A DNA stretch of 64,000 nt, from the NCBI GenBank assembly GCA_021613335.1, contig JAJTWR010000410.1:509501-573500 (forward strand), written 5' to 3'. Made by a program: the position numbers and the translations under genes. Position 1 is the first letter of the stretch, and each line of letters opens with the position of its first letter. Below, one piece after another: positions 39,296-50,394 of the stretch. This DNA comes from Whitmania pigra (lineage: Eukaryota > Annelida > Clitellata > Hirudinida > Haemopidae). The notes under the pieces were generated by a model. That model did not search any database. It was not told the origin of the DNA and saw only the letters and a list, made by a program, of their open reading frames with translations.

Positions 39296-40743
39296 TTATG
39301 AGTCGGACAAGTTTGTTTTCAAATTGTTCTTCACGTATTTAATTCTTGAAAATATTTGTTCACACAAATATGTTGTCCCAAGGATTGAAAGGTACCTTGA
39401 AGCAAACGTTTTAACATTAGGAAAGTCTTCCTTGGACAAAAAACTGGTAAAATTCCACCAGTCCTTCTTTGAACTTCTCCTTAATAAGTTCATTTTCTTG
39501 CAACTCAATAATCTCCAGCTGCAGTTCATCCTGGGCAACTAGCCACATTTGCTTGAAAGTTGTTTTGAAACAGTCTCACTTCTTTTGAATCCAAGTCAGA
39601 AAACCGCTCCTGAAACTGCAGCTGGAGGTCTCTGATGATCTCGAATGCAAATGACGTGGGGAACTCAGCTGTTGCTTCAATCATGAAGACCTTGCACTGC
39701 TGTAAGTGCTTCAAATTGTTGGTCTGTACTTGCTCCAAAAACAAGACAAGTTTAGATCTGAAGGCCTTTAGGTGGGTGTATAGATCAGAAACAAGATTTT
39801 TCTCTACTTGTAGCTTTAGGTTCAGAAAATTTAAATGACTTGTTATATCTACAGCGAAAGCCAATTTCCATACCCACTCTTCATCAGACAATAATAGCTT
39901 TGGCTTGCCTTTACTTTCCAGGAAGTCACCTATTTCTTTTCTTAATTTAAATACTCTGCTCAGAACTTTCTCATTTTATCATGTAATATGATAAATCTTG
40001 CGATTCTGTGCCTTTATCTTTCAACATGTCTCTTAACTGTCTGGTTGCCTATGTGACCTTATTAAATTCACCATCTTCACCACATGGTTCAGTAAACTGC
40101 TAATGTCCACATATTTAGCACACAAAGCGTGCTGGTGATTAATACAGTGCAGGTGCATTGGTTGTGGAATGTTTTTCTCAATTCGCTGAATATATCCTCT
40201 CCGGTAACAGTGCCATACATGCTATGTAGCTAAGCCAGCTCTTGTGTTATGTTTATGTCTTCATCCACACCCCTAATGAACACAAGCAGTTGAGAACAGC
40301 TGTCCATTGCAATTGAAAAGTGATGGAACTTGATGGCACTTTTCGCTATTTTGAGTCACAATATTTTCACCCATGTCTGCAACACGGCGGGCAATGGTAT
40401 TTGCACCCAAAGCTACATTTTTTAAATTGTTTTGACTTTTCTGGGCAAAGTTTTTCAGCTACCTCAAACAAACATTCCTTCAGTACATCACCATCTGTAA
40501 ACGCTTTATCACTTTAGCCAGGACGTAGGCAACTTTATAACTGGCCTTAGTCAAGGATTCATTTTTATTTGAGGATTTGCTGAGCAATGTTCTCTGAGAT
40601 ATGAGTTGATTTTGTAATTTAGAAAATTGTTTGGCCCTGACTCCAACTGTGCATATTTCTCCTGATGTTTTCTTTGATGATGAAAGCGCAGATTGTATTC
40701 TTTCATCACACCCACGGTTTCGTTGCAAATCACACACTACCAA
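39296..40743 (-). pseudogene. hAT transposase remnant (GTF2IRD2/ZBED-like)
   Basis: Read on the minus strand, pieces in order are: NESLTKASYKVAYVLAKVIK (near 40540), DSCSQLLVFIRGVDEDI-type sequence (near 40300), DEEWVWKLAFAVDITSHLNF (39880), LQLQFQERFSDLDS (39600) and the dimerisation end LGTTYLCEQIFSRIKYVKN (39360). This is the order in GTF2IRD2-like domesticated and active hAT transposases. Several stops and frame changes lie between them, so this is a relic. Terminal inverted repeats were not found. Confidence 0.75.
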
Positions 40744-41199
40744 TGCGTTCCTCAGAATATTTGATAAATCCTTATTAAACTAAATACATTCCCAATAATT
40801 TACACATACTGTTAAGCAATTACGTGAAATAAATGATCACTAAATAAATTAAATTGCAACATTTTTCGCAATTAGACGCTGACACCAACACCTCGAGCAG
40901 CAATCAACCGCAACTGGCAATCTGTGATCGAAATAATCAAGTCTTGTTCAAAGTAGAGAACCATTTAAAAACACATCGATGGCGTTACATCATCTCTCTG
41001 TGAACCGAAGTAGAAAAAGTAAACAGTGAATAAGATTTTGCAATGTAGTGATCCGTTGGAAAACAAACGCACTACTGCGAGTCTCTATTTTAATTCGGTA
41101 AAAATGTAACGTCCACGTAAGCTGCCACTCTTGGCAGGACACACGTAAATTTCCGGTTTATTCCGTAAATAAAAAAGTCCCCCCGGGCCGCATTAATTC
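40744..41199. other. Spacer between transposon remnants
   Basis: No gene recognised; may contain the 5' end of the hAT element. Confidence 0.35.
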
Positions 41200-41817
41200 C
41201 ATAAGGAATTAAGTTGTGTGGCTGAATCGGCCCTTATGTATCTGAGAACTAGGCCAAATCATTGGCTGAGAGACGGTATTGTCGGAAAAAATGGGCCGAC
41301 CGTGGGCTCGCAAAGCACAATGAACTGTGGACCAAACAGGGGTCCCGCAAAGGCCGCGGTCGAATCCAGAAAATTTCTATATCCGGCTGCCGCTACAAAG
41401 AAATTATAAAGCCCAGTTTGCTTATATTAAATACAAGGTGTGAAGAAGACCCTGAGAGCTTTTGTGATCGCTATAGGCAACTGGGGTGGATGCGATCGAC
41501 ATTAAAAAGCCAGAGAACCTAGCACAGTCGAAATTTGACGGTCAAAGAAGATAGCATGCGAATTTGAGATAAGCCATTGAGAGCTTTCGTAAAACGCTCC
41601 AGTCCAAACATCAGTGACCGACTTAAGAAGGTCAACGGCTGCCTCTCATAGCCGGCGGTGAGCGTTTGGTCCCGAAAGATAACTCGACAGGGACATCCGT
41701 CTGATCACAGGATGCGGCCCTCTCCTCGACAACGTAAGGAGATTCACAGGGCCGAAACTTTTGAAGACGGAGAAACTCATGATGATCCCTGTCGGAGCTC
41801 CAGGTATTAAGAAACAA
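41200..41817 (+). mobile_element. 3' end of an R2-clade-like retrotransposon, truncated copy
   Basis: The right part (about 41380-41815) repeats the tail after the endonuclease ORF at 57374: a caaagaaattataa block, gacagggacatccgtctgat, a cctcgacaacgtaagg-like block, gggccgaaac and a final gatgatccctgtcgg. Both copies are in the plus orientation. The reading frame is broken here. Confidence 0.55.
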
Positions 41818-42851
41818 ACTGATACTTGTTAAATATCGGATTATTATTAGTAGTAAATAAAAGCTTGTACAAAGTTTAAGTATTCAATTGAATAAAAACA
41901 CGTTGTTCTTATGGTAAGAGTTGATGTATGTTTGTAAGCACTAAGCACCACCTTCACATACTGTGATTAAACTAATAATATACATAATGTGTGCAATTTT
42001 TAATTTATTTAAAATTTTATTTTGATTACACGTTTTATTTGAAAGCAAATGCGACATCAGAGGAACAATAATGCATTTGCAACACTTTGCAATCATATTT
42101 TCATATATAAAATTACAATTGGTATTGACAAAAGTTAAAGCAAGCCATGTAAGCCAGCCGATTTCGTATACTAAGCTATAAACTATGTGGGCTGTCAAGC
42201 TGCGGCGAGCCAACTAAAGTTTTTTCAAGCCGGGCTGGTTTCATAAAAAGTCTTGGCTCCCAGGTCCAGTTTATGGAGCTAGATAAATACGGCTTGCGGA
42301 TTACGATTCGATAGCATTTATTGTTAGGCAAGTAGCACAGCTTGTTAAAATGCTGTTGAATCCTTGTAGCCTTATATCCTATTTCTTGAAGTTTAATTGA
42401 CCAAATGAGTCAGTTCAAGAATAACCATAGAGTCTTAAGATTATAATGGATTTTCTTTTACTGAAAGATTAAAATATTCTTATTTCTTTTTATAAGGCTT
42501 CTAGGCTTTGTTTGTTGAAAAAAGTAATAATGTGATTGGCTTCTTTATAAAAGAAGTCTCTTAAAGATCTGTTCCAGCATCAAATAAATGACAAGTGGTT
42601 CGGAAGTTTTTATAAGCCATCCTTACCATTCTTGCATTCTATTGTTATTAATATGATGTTCGCTCTGTAATCGAATGCAAGACGCTAAAGATGCTTCGGA
42701 TATCTTCATTTTATCAGAAGACCTTCATTGTCTTTTTTTAATAACTTACAATTACTATATGGTTAAAAACTATGGCTAAAATCTGCGATTGTAGTTTACA
42801 TAATCAAAGATCAAAGCAAAATTAATAATTTTTTGGCTATTTCATTCCAAG
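41818..42851. other. Region upstream of the Ig-repeat gene
   Basis: AT-rich. The signal-peptide exon expected for a secreted Ig protein should lie here or further upstream, but I could not recognise it. No other gene seen. Confidence 0.4.
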
Positions 42852-45800
42852 TTTCGACAAGCAGAAATGTACGGGTATATGAAGGAGATATCTTAATGTT
42901 CCGATGGGAAGATTTCTTTAGCGCAGGAAAAGCGAGGGAATGCGACGAAATGCAATATGAACTGTTTAAAGATCAGAAAAGACATGCTGCAATAACACTT
43001 GCTAAGGGCAAACTAAGTGTGTACGGGAACAGTCGTATCAATACTTATTATGAAGGATTTGTCATTTTTGAGGCATTTCAGGTGGACTCTGGTTTGTACC
43101 ACTTAACTTCGTCTTGCAGCTGCGCGGACAGAAAATTTTCTGATTGGGCCACTCAAATTGAAGTACTCAAAATCGGTTAGCTTGTCCGATTCAATTACAG
43201 TCAAATCTCGTTACTATGCCACTTGTCGGGACCGAGCAAAAGTGTCATAGTATCGAGGGTTTGTAAAAGCGGTCTTATTTTTTCAAATAAAAACGCCTTT
43301 ATTCTTAAAAAACGGATTTACTTTTTCAAGTTATCCATCAGCTCTTCCAAAACTTTCAAAAATGGGCTGAAATTTGAAAAAAAATAACAAAAGAACGACT
43401 GATTGAAAAGGGAAAAGTTCTAGAACCATCCAAAGAATAACAATCGTCTAGACTTTAAAATAAATTTTAAAATAAAATTCAATTAATTTAGTTTAGTGAT
43501 GGGTAAATTTATATATACAGTCATTAGATTATTATAAATAATCGAACACTGCGCAGAAATACAGACTTTTTCACGACCCATGCCTTTTAACAGTCACACA
43601 ATAGTGGCATAGTAGCGAGAGTAGGGGGTGGCATAATAAATTTATTTTGTATTGAATTTTGTCGGGACCGAGCAAAAGTGGTATAATAGCGAGAGTGGCA
43701 TAGTAGCGAGGTGGCATAGTACCGAGATTTGACTGTATTCAAATAAAATTACAATTTTTTCTATTAGAAATACCCTTTGTGGCTAATATTTAAACCAAAG
43801 AAGGCCGAATGGGTAGCGTTCCTGCATGCGGCGGTAATAACAATCGTTACGTGTCGTGTTCGCAACCCAATCTGCACTGCAAGGGCTCTTCGGGTAGGGG
43901 TGCTTTATAAATGGCGGATCGATTAAGAAGTGCCTTCATACTCCAAATCATTTCAGTTATGCAACGGACTGTAATCAAATAAATAAGTGCCTTCACATCT
44001 TATCCGGATACATAGGGCACTAAAAAAATCGGTTAAGTCGAAGGGACTTTTTAGAAGTCAGCTGAGGCGAGTTTCTAGTCAGTCTCAAAAGTTAATGAGA
44101 AACTAATGCAATTTAGTTTAGTTGGGCCTCACACGATGGCAATGTATTCGCGGCCCAGCCGGGCGAAGCCTGCATATATAAGATGTAACACATACAATAT
44201 ATAATTATTTTTTTTGTTTTTGTTTTTCTTTTCTTGTTTTCGTTGTTGCCCTATTCACCAAGTCAAACTGAGGACACTACTTCTGCGATGCTTATGACTA
44301 AAGTACGTTCCACTTACGCTAACTATTAAAACTAACTCATAACTATAATTAGCTAATAACGAATTTAGAAATGGAAAATAACCAAGTTAAGTTAATATCA
44401 TAACAATTTACCCTAGAGTGAAAGCAAAAATAATCTTTAAGTCCAAATTATAGATTAAAAATAAATTTTGAAATCATCTCAAATTTTTAAAGCACTGAAG
44501 ATATTAGGAAAAATGGAAAAAGAAGCACGATGAGAGCAATGAAGATATTGATATTGAGGATCCTAGATGAATTTATGCGGATTACTTAACTAAAGAAAAT
44601 ATTTGGCATATTTGGCAGATTAGAAATGTTAAAAGGTAATACTGTCTTTGATATTGACACAAGAACAGAAACGATGTAACCGGAGAAGAGCTTAAATGGA
44701 TTGCCGTTTTTTTTGCGTCTAAAACATTTTCCAACCATGGCAGAGAGTCTAAATTCCTGCCCCCTCCCAAATTACGTCTCTGTGATCCACTGATTTTTTT
44801 TATATATTTCTTAGCGATATTTGGTAAATATTTGTGAAGCAATTGACTTTTGTTGCTGATAGAATGCAAGGTAATGCGATACAATATGTGCATTCCATTT
44901 TCCAGTTTTCCATTCCCGTTATCAAACAAATGTTTTGCGAATAATTTAGTGCGTGTAGTTGTACATGTACATTGGTCTTCTAGGTCAAGTTGAATTACAA
45001 ATTTAGGATTTTTAATTTTGTTGCTTTTATTCATTTTCTGGGCGGAGATTGCTTCATCCAATCAACTTGAACACACACATAGAAAGTCATTTTTACATAA
45101 ATACATACAGGGTGCAAACGTATTTATACAGTGATAAAAGGCACATAAATTTTGAATTTAAGATATGTTGCTGTCGATATAATATGTCACTAATTTCAAT
45201 GATGTGAAAATTTGACTACTGTATACCTACTTTTCCACCCCCCTTATATAAGATGATTATTATCATCATCATCATAAATGATTTTTAAGCCAATCAAACG
45301 GATGAGGTAGAAATTAAAAAAATATTCGTTGGAGAGGAAGTTGAGATTGTTCATCATGAGGATATTTCCTGTTCCTTCAAAGAAATCACGTGGAGAAGAG
45401 AAAATGAATTTGTTTTCTCGTACAGTTTTGAAGCACAAATATTTATTTCAAGTCAACTAACGCAGTATTCCCACATTGAACCAACCGATCCATTCATCAT
45501 AAAATATCCTCAAGTGAGTAGAAACCATTCTGGAATTTACCGTGTGATTCTGAAATGCGGTGAAACCATTATTACTTCAAAAATTGATATAAAAGTCTTG
45601 CAAATCAAAGGTTAGCTCATGTGATTTTGAAATGAACCGTTCATAAATCATCTAATTCCTAATCATCAATAAATAGTTTTTCGGAATTTAAATTAGATCT
45701 CGCAAATGATTTTACATTGGGTATAAATATCTCAAGAACGAAACATTGTATCAACCGAACGTATTATCTTCCATGGAATGCCTCAATTATGGAATATCTT

Positions 45801-46767
45801 GAAGCCCTGAAATTAGATGGATTCGAAGAGGTTCATTTCTCATTGAGATTTTGGAGCGTTAAAAACATTTTCCAACCATGGCAGAGACCGCTTACGAAGA
45901 GCAAGATTTGCTTGAAAATGGACGAGTTTGATACCATCAAAAGTCGGTGCATTCACAAATAATCAAACATTGAAAGATTATGGATAACTAAAACGTTTTT
46001 TCCAGATAAATTTCCACAATTTTTCCAAATAAAACTTCTACAAGGCGAGCATCTCGGACTTTACATATTGAAAATTACATTAAGATACCAAAATCGGTTA
46101 ATTCACCTTGCTCCTCTGTTCTACATTTTTTCTTTTGTTGAGATTCACACTATGTCTGACATCACAAGTAATTTAATATCAACATTTATATGCACAGATA
46201 TTTTAACGTTATGAATTTATTATTTGCATTTATTATTTACTAACTCTAGCTATTTCAACTCCAACTACCATCACGTCCGAGGAAATGTGTCTCTCAAAGA
46301 CAGGATTCCCATACTGCCTATTGAGGCCTGACAACAAGCGAGATTTACTAAAAATATATTTCATCTATGAGAAAATATTTGACGACTGTAATTATTGGGC
46401 AATTGCAAAGATGAATGTGAGGGTGGGTTTAACCATTTTGAGCAAATCATCCTTCAACATTTAAATAGGCGACATTTTCTTACAGATTTACTGCAACAAC
46501 CAGATGGAAACTTACGATTTCAATTTATCATCGCACGATCAAATAGATTTTTCACATATGGGAAATTCAAGCTTTCTAATAGAAAGCTTGAGAATTTCAA
46601 AAGGTGAAAATATGCCATATAATGTTATGATTATTCAATTTCTTCCATGGAAACACCCCGCACCCCAATGCCTTCTCAGCGTTATCACAAGCCTGAACTG
46701 GACATACACGCCAAACCTATCAAACGCGGTTGCTTACAGCATTGTCATCGCTTCAACAGAAACTTGA
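42852..46767 (+). CDS. Unassigned protein of repeated Ig-like domains, 5' end missing
   Basis: Coding exons joined by eye: 42852-43175, 45290-45610, about 45698-45944, about 46006-46169, about 46251-46412 and 46488-46767 (stop). Exons one and two each carry one Ig-like domain and are bounded by phase-1 introns, as is usual for Ig modules. Domain 1 has FQVDSGLYHLTSSCSC and ends IEVLKI; domain 2 has ISCSFKEITWRR, NHSGIYRVILKCG and ends IDIKVLQIK, so each has the D/H-S-G-x-Y turn before the second Cys. The later domains are divided by an extra intron and more diverged (GEHLGLYILKITLRY). N-glycosylation sites (NQT, NHS, NRT, NAS) suggest an extracellular protein. No membrane helix follows the last domain. 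No signal peptide exon was found. I recognise no known family; a lineage-specific secreted or cell-surface recognition protein is inference. Confidence 0.5.
43198..43735. mobile_element. Pogo/Tigger-like MITE in an intron of the Ig-repeat gene
   Basis: Terminal inverted repeats of about 27 bp: left cagtcaaatctcgttactat, right the reverse complement of atagtaccgagatttgactg. The element is flanked on both sides by TA, as expected for Tc1/mariner/pogo insertion. It is 538 bp with no transposase. Sub-terminal copies of gggaccgagcaaaagtg occur near both ends (43229 and 43663). Confidence 0.85.
43800..43935 (+). repeat. SINE-like repeat, copy C (best tRNA-like head)
   Basis: Begins ggccgaatgggtagcg, like the D-arm/A-box side of a Leu/Ser-type tRNA, then the shared catgcggcggtaat block and the B-box-like gtgttcgcaaccc. 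It continues into the ggggtgctttataaatggcgg segment that also occurs alone at 11570 and 48268. Confidence 0.6.
44600..44746 (+). pseudogene. Decayed copy of an Ig-gene exon
   Basis: The 32 bp ending at 44746 match 45856-45887 of the exon near 45700 at all but two positions, including aaaacattttccaaccatgg. Upstream, acaagaacagaaacgatgt aligns with tcaagaacgaaacattgt of that exon. The frame is lost and no splice sites remain. Confidence 0.45.
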
Positions 46768-47389
46768 CACTCCACGAATCGGATGATTTTGACGTTATTT
46801 TATATCTAAAGTGATCCAAATAAATCTCGAGAATTGTAACTTTTAATGTTCACTGAATTTTTCATGAATAATTACTTATTTTTTACTAACTTTTCAGAAC
46901 CTTTCCGAAATTCTAATGATCACAAAATAAATATTGAGAAAAATATATTTATATTTTGAGTGAGCATTACTTTGCCAAATTACAAAATACAAAATAATTA
47001 TAATATAATTAAATTGAAACAATTTTTCGCGAGTCTTTAATCGATAACCACATAATAGGTGATGCACTGAAAGGGGCTTTACTTAGCAGCCTGCAGAAAT
47101 AAGCCTGATCAGCGAGTATGTCACCAAAAAATCTCTATAAAAAGTTGGGAAACTCATACAAAATTATTTAACTTTGAGTAGTCTCTTGACGGTTAATAAA
47201 ATTACAAATTCATTTACAAATCAGATTTCATCATTCATTCAAGTTAGCATCACATATCAGTAGAAACTAAATTGCAACCAGAGCCGTGTTTAGAGGGGGG
47301 GGGGGGGGGTTTACGGTTTCAAACCTCTCCCCACCCTCCGAAATATTAACAAAAAAATTTAATTGTAAATTACTGATTAGAGTACTGGT
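46768..47389. other. 3' flank of the Ig-repeat gene
   Basis: AATAAA at 46819 is the likely poly(A) signal. A run of 15 G at about 47295-47309 is prone to length error. No gene seen. Confidence 0.5.
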
Positions 47390-47600
47390 AGAGAAATTTA
47401 ATGGAGGTTGTTAGTTCAAGCGCAAGTGATCAAGGTTATACCATTGTTACCAGTCGACCATGTGACGTCCTTGAACAGAGCGACCTAATCTGGACTTGGA
47501 TGTCACATCTTATGAGCTAAAACACTTCTCCACCAGCTTTCCAGTCTTGAGAGCTTCCTGTACCTGGAACCGGGCATCAGTTCTGGGACCAAACTTGTGA
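47390..47600 (+). repeat. Repeat with RRM-like fragment, copy 1
   Basis: Strong match to 51880-52065 over about 180 bp (shared aatttaatggaggtt, ccagtcgaccatgtgacgtc, tctggacttggatgtcaca, gatgagctaaaacac-like and gggcatcagttct blocks). This copy has an extra insertion near 47430 and lacks part of the RNP2-like segment. Confidence 0.75.
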
Positions 47601-48267
47601 AACGACAGAGTGTTGGCACGTTGGTTTATTTCCAGGAGTTTAAAGGTACAAGTTGGGTCTGATTACATACATTACATATATTATGTTAATATGTTATGCA
47701 CTATACATGTTGTTGTTGATTTCCTGGTGTAATTTAATTTTGAGTTAGGTAAGTTTGTAAGTTTGTTTATTAATAGTAATTATAATTATAATAATGTTTT
47801 AATTTTGTGGTAAGAAATATTGTTATTATTATTCTCATTATCACTTTAGTAATGAGTTAATGCTGTGAATTAAGTTTATTTATTAATGTATTAGTTCTTT
47901 TTACTTATTAACTTATTATCCAAGTTCCATTTTTACCATTTAAACCTATTTTTTAAAGTAATTTGTATTTGTTAAATTTTTGTAAAACCGGTTGTTGCTT
48001 TGATGCTTAATTAATTATTTTAACAGTGAATGACTGATAGGTAATCAATCTGCATTTAACAATGAATTCATAAATAATTATTATATTTAATTTATTCATA
48101 ATTGATTCGTTACTAATGCATGGTTTTATGATATCGGTCAAAACTGTCACAACTTTTTGAAAAATCATTTGCAATCATGGCAATTCAAGCTTATTAATTA
48201 ATTAATTAATTTTTTATATTTAATTGTTAATTAGTCGCTTTTTGGAGTGATTTTTCAAGGCACTTTT
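47601..48267. other. AT-rich intergenic stretch
   Basis: Very AT-rich with taatta runs; nothing recognised. Confidence 0.5.
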
Positions 48268-48345
48268 TAATTGATCCACTATTTATATAGCATCCCTACC
48301 CGAGGGTGCTCCCTGGCTAAGCAGGATGGTTTGCTCTGTAAGTTA
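48268..48345 (-). repeat. SINE 3' fragment
   Basis: Matches the reverse complement of the 3' part of copy C (tttatatagcatccctaccc here; tttataaagcacccctaccc there) and the fragment at 11570. Confidence 0.55.
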
Positions 48346-48381
48346 CTCCATTTCACTGACTGATTGTTTGATCGCTGTTAG

Positions 48382-49798
48382 GGGTCGAGAAGTGCAAAGA
48401 TTGGAAATCCGTCGAAGAGAGTCGACGACGAGGTGGTGACTCAGATAAGCAGGTGTCAGTGCAGGAAGCAGTTCGCAGCCTGCAAGATGTCCGAAGGAAA
48501 GTACCAGGTGAAAAGACATGGAATGGTTGTTGTGAAACCAGGTGTGGTGGATAAGAAGAGCTGATGTTTTAAATGCTGAGGCAAATGCAAATGATCCTTT
48601 TAAAACACCATTTCGTAATCAAAGCATAGATTAAACTTCTCAACAGATCTTAATAATCCTTAAAGGTTGTCTGCATTATACTTTCAATGAATTTCAATAT
48701 TTTGTGTTTCAGTTTGGAGAGAAGGGAAGGATGTACCTGTTAAGATTTGTGAATGGTGTGGTGATGGTTCGAGTTGGAGGCGGTTGGGTGAGTCTGACTG
48801 AATTTCTCCAGTTGAACGATCCCTGCAGAGGTGAGCATTGGAATTTTCAGACCCCCACAGCTTCCATTTGCTCTTGAAAATTAACTAATTGGCATGCAAA
48901 TTAACTCGAACAAGTTCTTTTCTGTGCAAGGTTGCAGTGGTAACGTGTCATGTTTGCAACCCTGCCTCTGCATTGCCATGAATAAATTTGGCAAATGGAT
49001 AATAAGCAAAGTTCCTCGATGCTATCTATGTAGTGGTGATGTAGTAATGAACAACATTTGCTTACACATTTAGTGCCTTATATGAATTTATACATATTTT
49101 AAATATTTCCTGCAACTTTGATATTGATATTATTAGCTTATACATAATGCAATCTGATTGTGTAAGGAATAATTCTAGATATTAATAATTTGTGCAGCCA
49201 GAAATAGGACCAACATGGAAATCTATAAAACACTGCAAGACGGAAGAAAATCAACCTCAAGTAGTTTATCACTTGATTAATGTTTTGTTCGTGTTCGATG
49301 AATTCAAGCAATTCATTTGGCAGGTCTCAACAAAAGTGCATCGGGAAGTGCCACCAGTTTGAACCTGAGCCATCAGCAGACGCCAAAGAGAAGCAGGACT
49401 CCACAGACGACCAATCTCGTGAAGAAGAAGAATGCACCGCTCAATCACTCCATGACCAGTCTCGTATCATTGAAATCAAAAGACTCAGATCAACAAAATG
49501 TCAATAAATCAGCAGGTTTGATTCATAGCACATTTTTTGTTACTTGTTGACTCCATAAAATAATATTTTTTGCTAAGAACTTCCTGAAAATAATTTATTT
49601 GTGAATGTAGCAATCACTAGAAGTATCTGATAATATCAAACGATTTCTGATGCAGATTCACTGAAATCACCAAAACCTGGTCAAAGATCCTCATTTGTGC
49701 CACCAACAAGGATGTCCACCCCAAAAGCTGAACAAACAAGTAGCTCCAGGGATGCAAAGAGACCAACCATTACCATTAGACCACCCAGCCAAAGATAG
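48382..49798 (+). CDS. GAS2-related (GAR) domain protein, 5' part not seen
   Basis: Exons 48382-48507, 48713-48830, about 49198-49260, about 49324-49515 and about 49656-49798 join in phase. Exon 1 carries VDDEVVTQISRCQCRKQF and exon 2 FGEKGRMYLLRFVNGVVMVR followed by VGGGWVSLTEFLQLNDPCR, which is the GAR microtubule-binding module of GAS2-like proteins and spectraplakins. RNRTNMEIYK follows, as RTN(I/L)E does in the family. The rest is a basic Ser/Thr/Lys-rich tail (TPKRSRTPQTTN, KRPTITIRPPSQ) typical of microtubule-binding C-termini. The CH domain (GAS2) or spectrin repeats (MACF/dystonin) expected upstream are absent from the 1.6 kb before exon 1. The gene may begin much further left, with the Ig gene in a long intron, or be a fragment. 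Confidence 0.75.
48920..49005 (+). repeat. SINE-like repeat, copy D, in a GAR-gene intron
   Basis: Shares ggtaacgtgtcatgtttgca and accctgcctctgcattgc with the heads of the other copies; 5' part diverged. Confidence 0.5.
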
Positions 49799-50394
49799 CT
49801 AACTGTTCATTTTTAGCACTTTTCTATCATATCCGTTTGATATTTATGACTCACAGTGATTTTTAGAATGATTTTTTAATATCAAAATCAACTACCTTTT
49901 TGTAGAAGCATTAAATGTAATTACGTCTGTGAAAACCATCCAAGAACTTTCTTGGCATCGACAACATAGAGTTTGATTGATTTTAATTTATTTATTTGAT
50001 TATAGTCCTTTGCATAACTGAGGATTGATTTTAAAGATTTATATTTATTTTCAACAAATTGAAGAGTCACGTGACCACGAGCATCAATTTGTAATGTTCA
50101 GCAGTAAATGAGGTATTTGAGAGTGATTTAGAGAACAACGTGGAACAATGTCATCACTTAATTGAAAGATGGTTGTTAAACGACCTATTAACCAGAGACA
50201 AATAAAGTTTTTCAACTAAAGAACCAAAATTACCTAAAACTACATTAGCAATGTAGATTACAATTTGGAAAAAAATAGATTAAAACAAAAAATATTTGTG
50301 TATGACTTAAGTAATTTCATTTAAAATAAAAATTCTGATGTTTCTGTTACGATAGCAAGCAATTTTGTGATCTTCGGTCTACTTTCTGTTCGAC
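49799..50394. other. 3' flank of the GAR gene
   Basis: AT-rich with an AATAAA near 50200 (gacaaataaagttt), a likely poly(A) signal. No gene seen. Confidence 0.45.

Noticed and set aside
44582..45061. 159-codon minus-strand frame
   Set aside because: It lies opposite the decayed exon copy in an intron of the Ig gene, shows no family similarity and has low-complexity ends; treated as chance.
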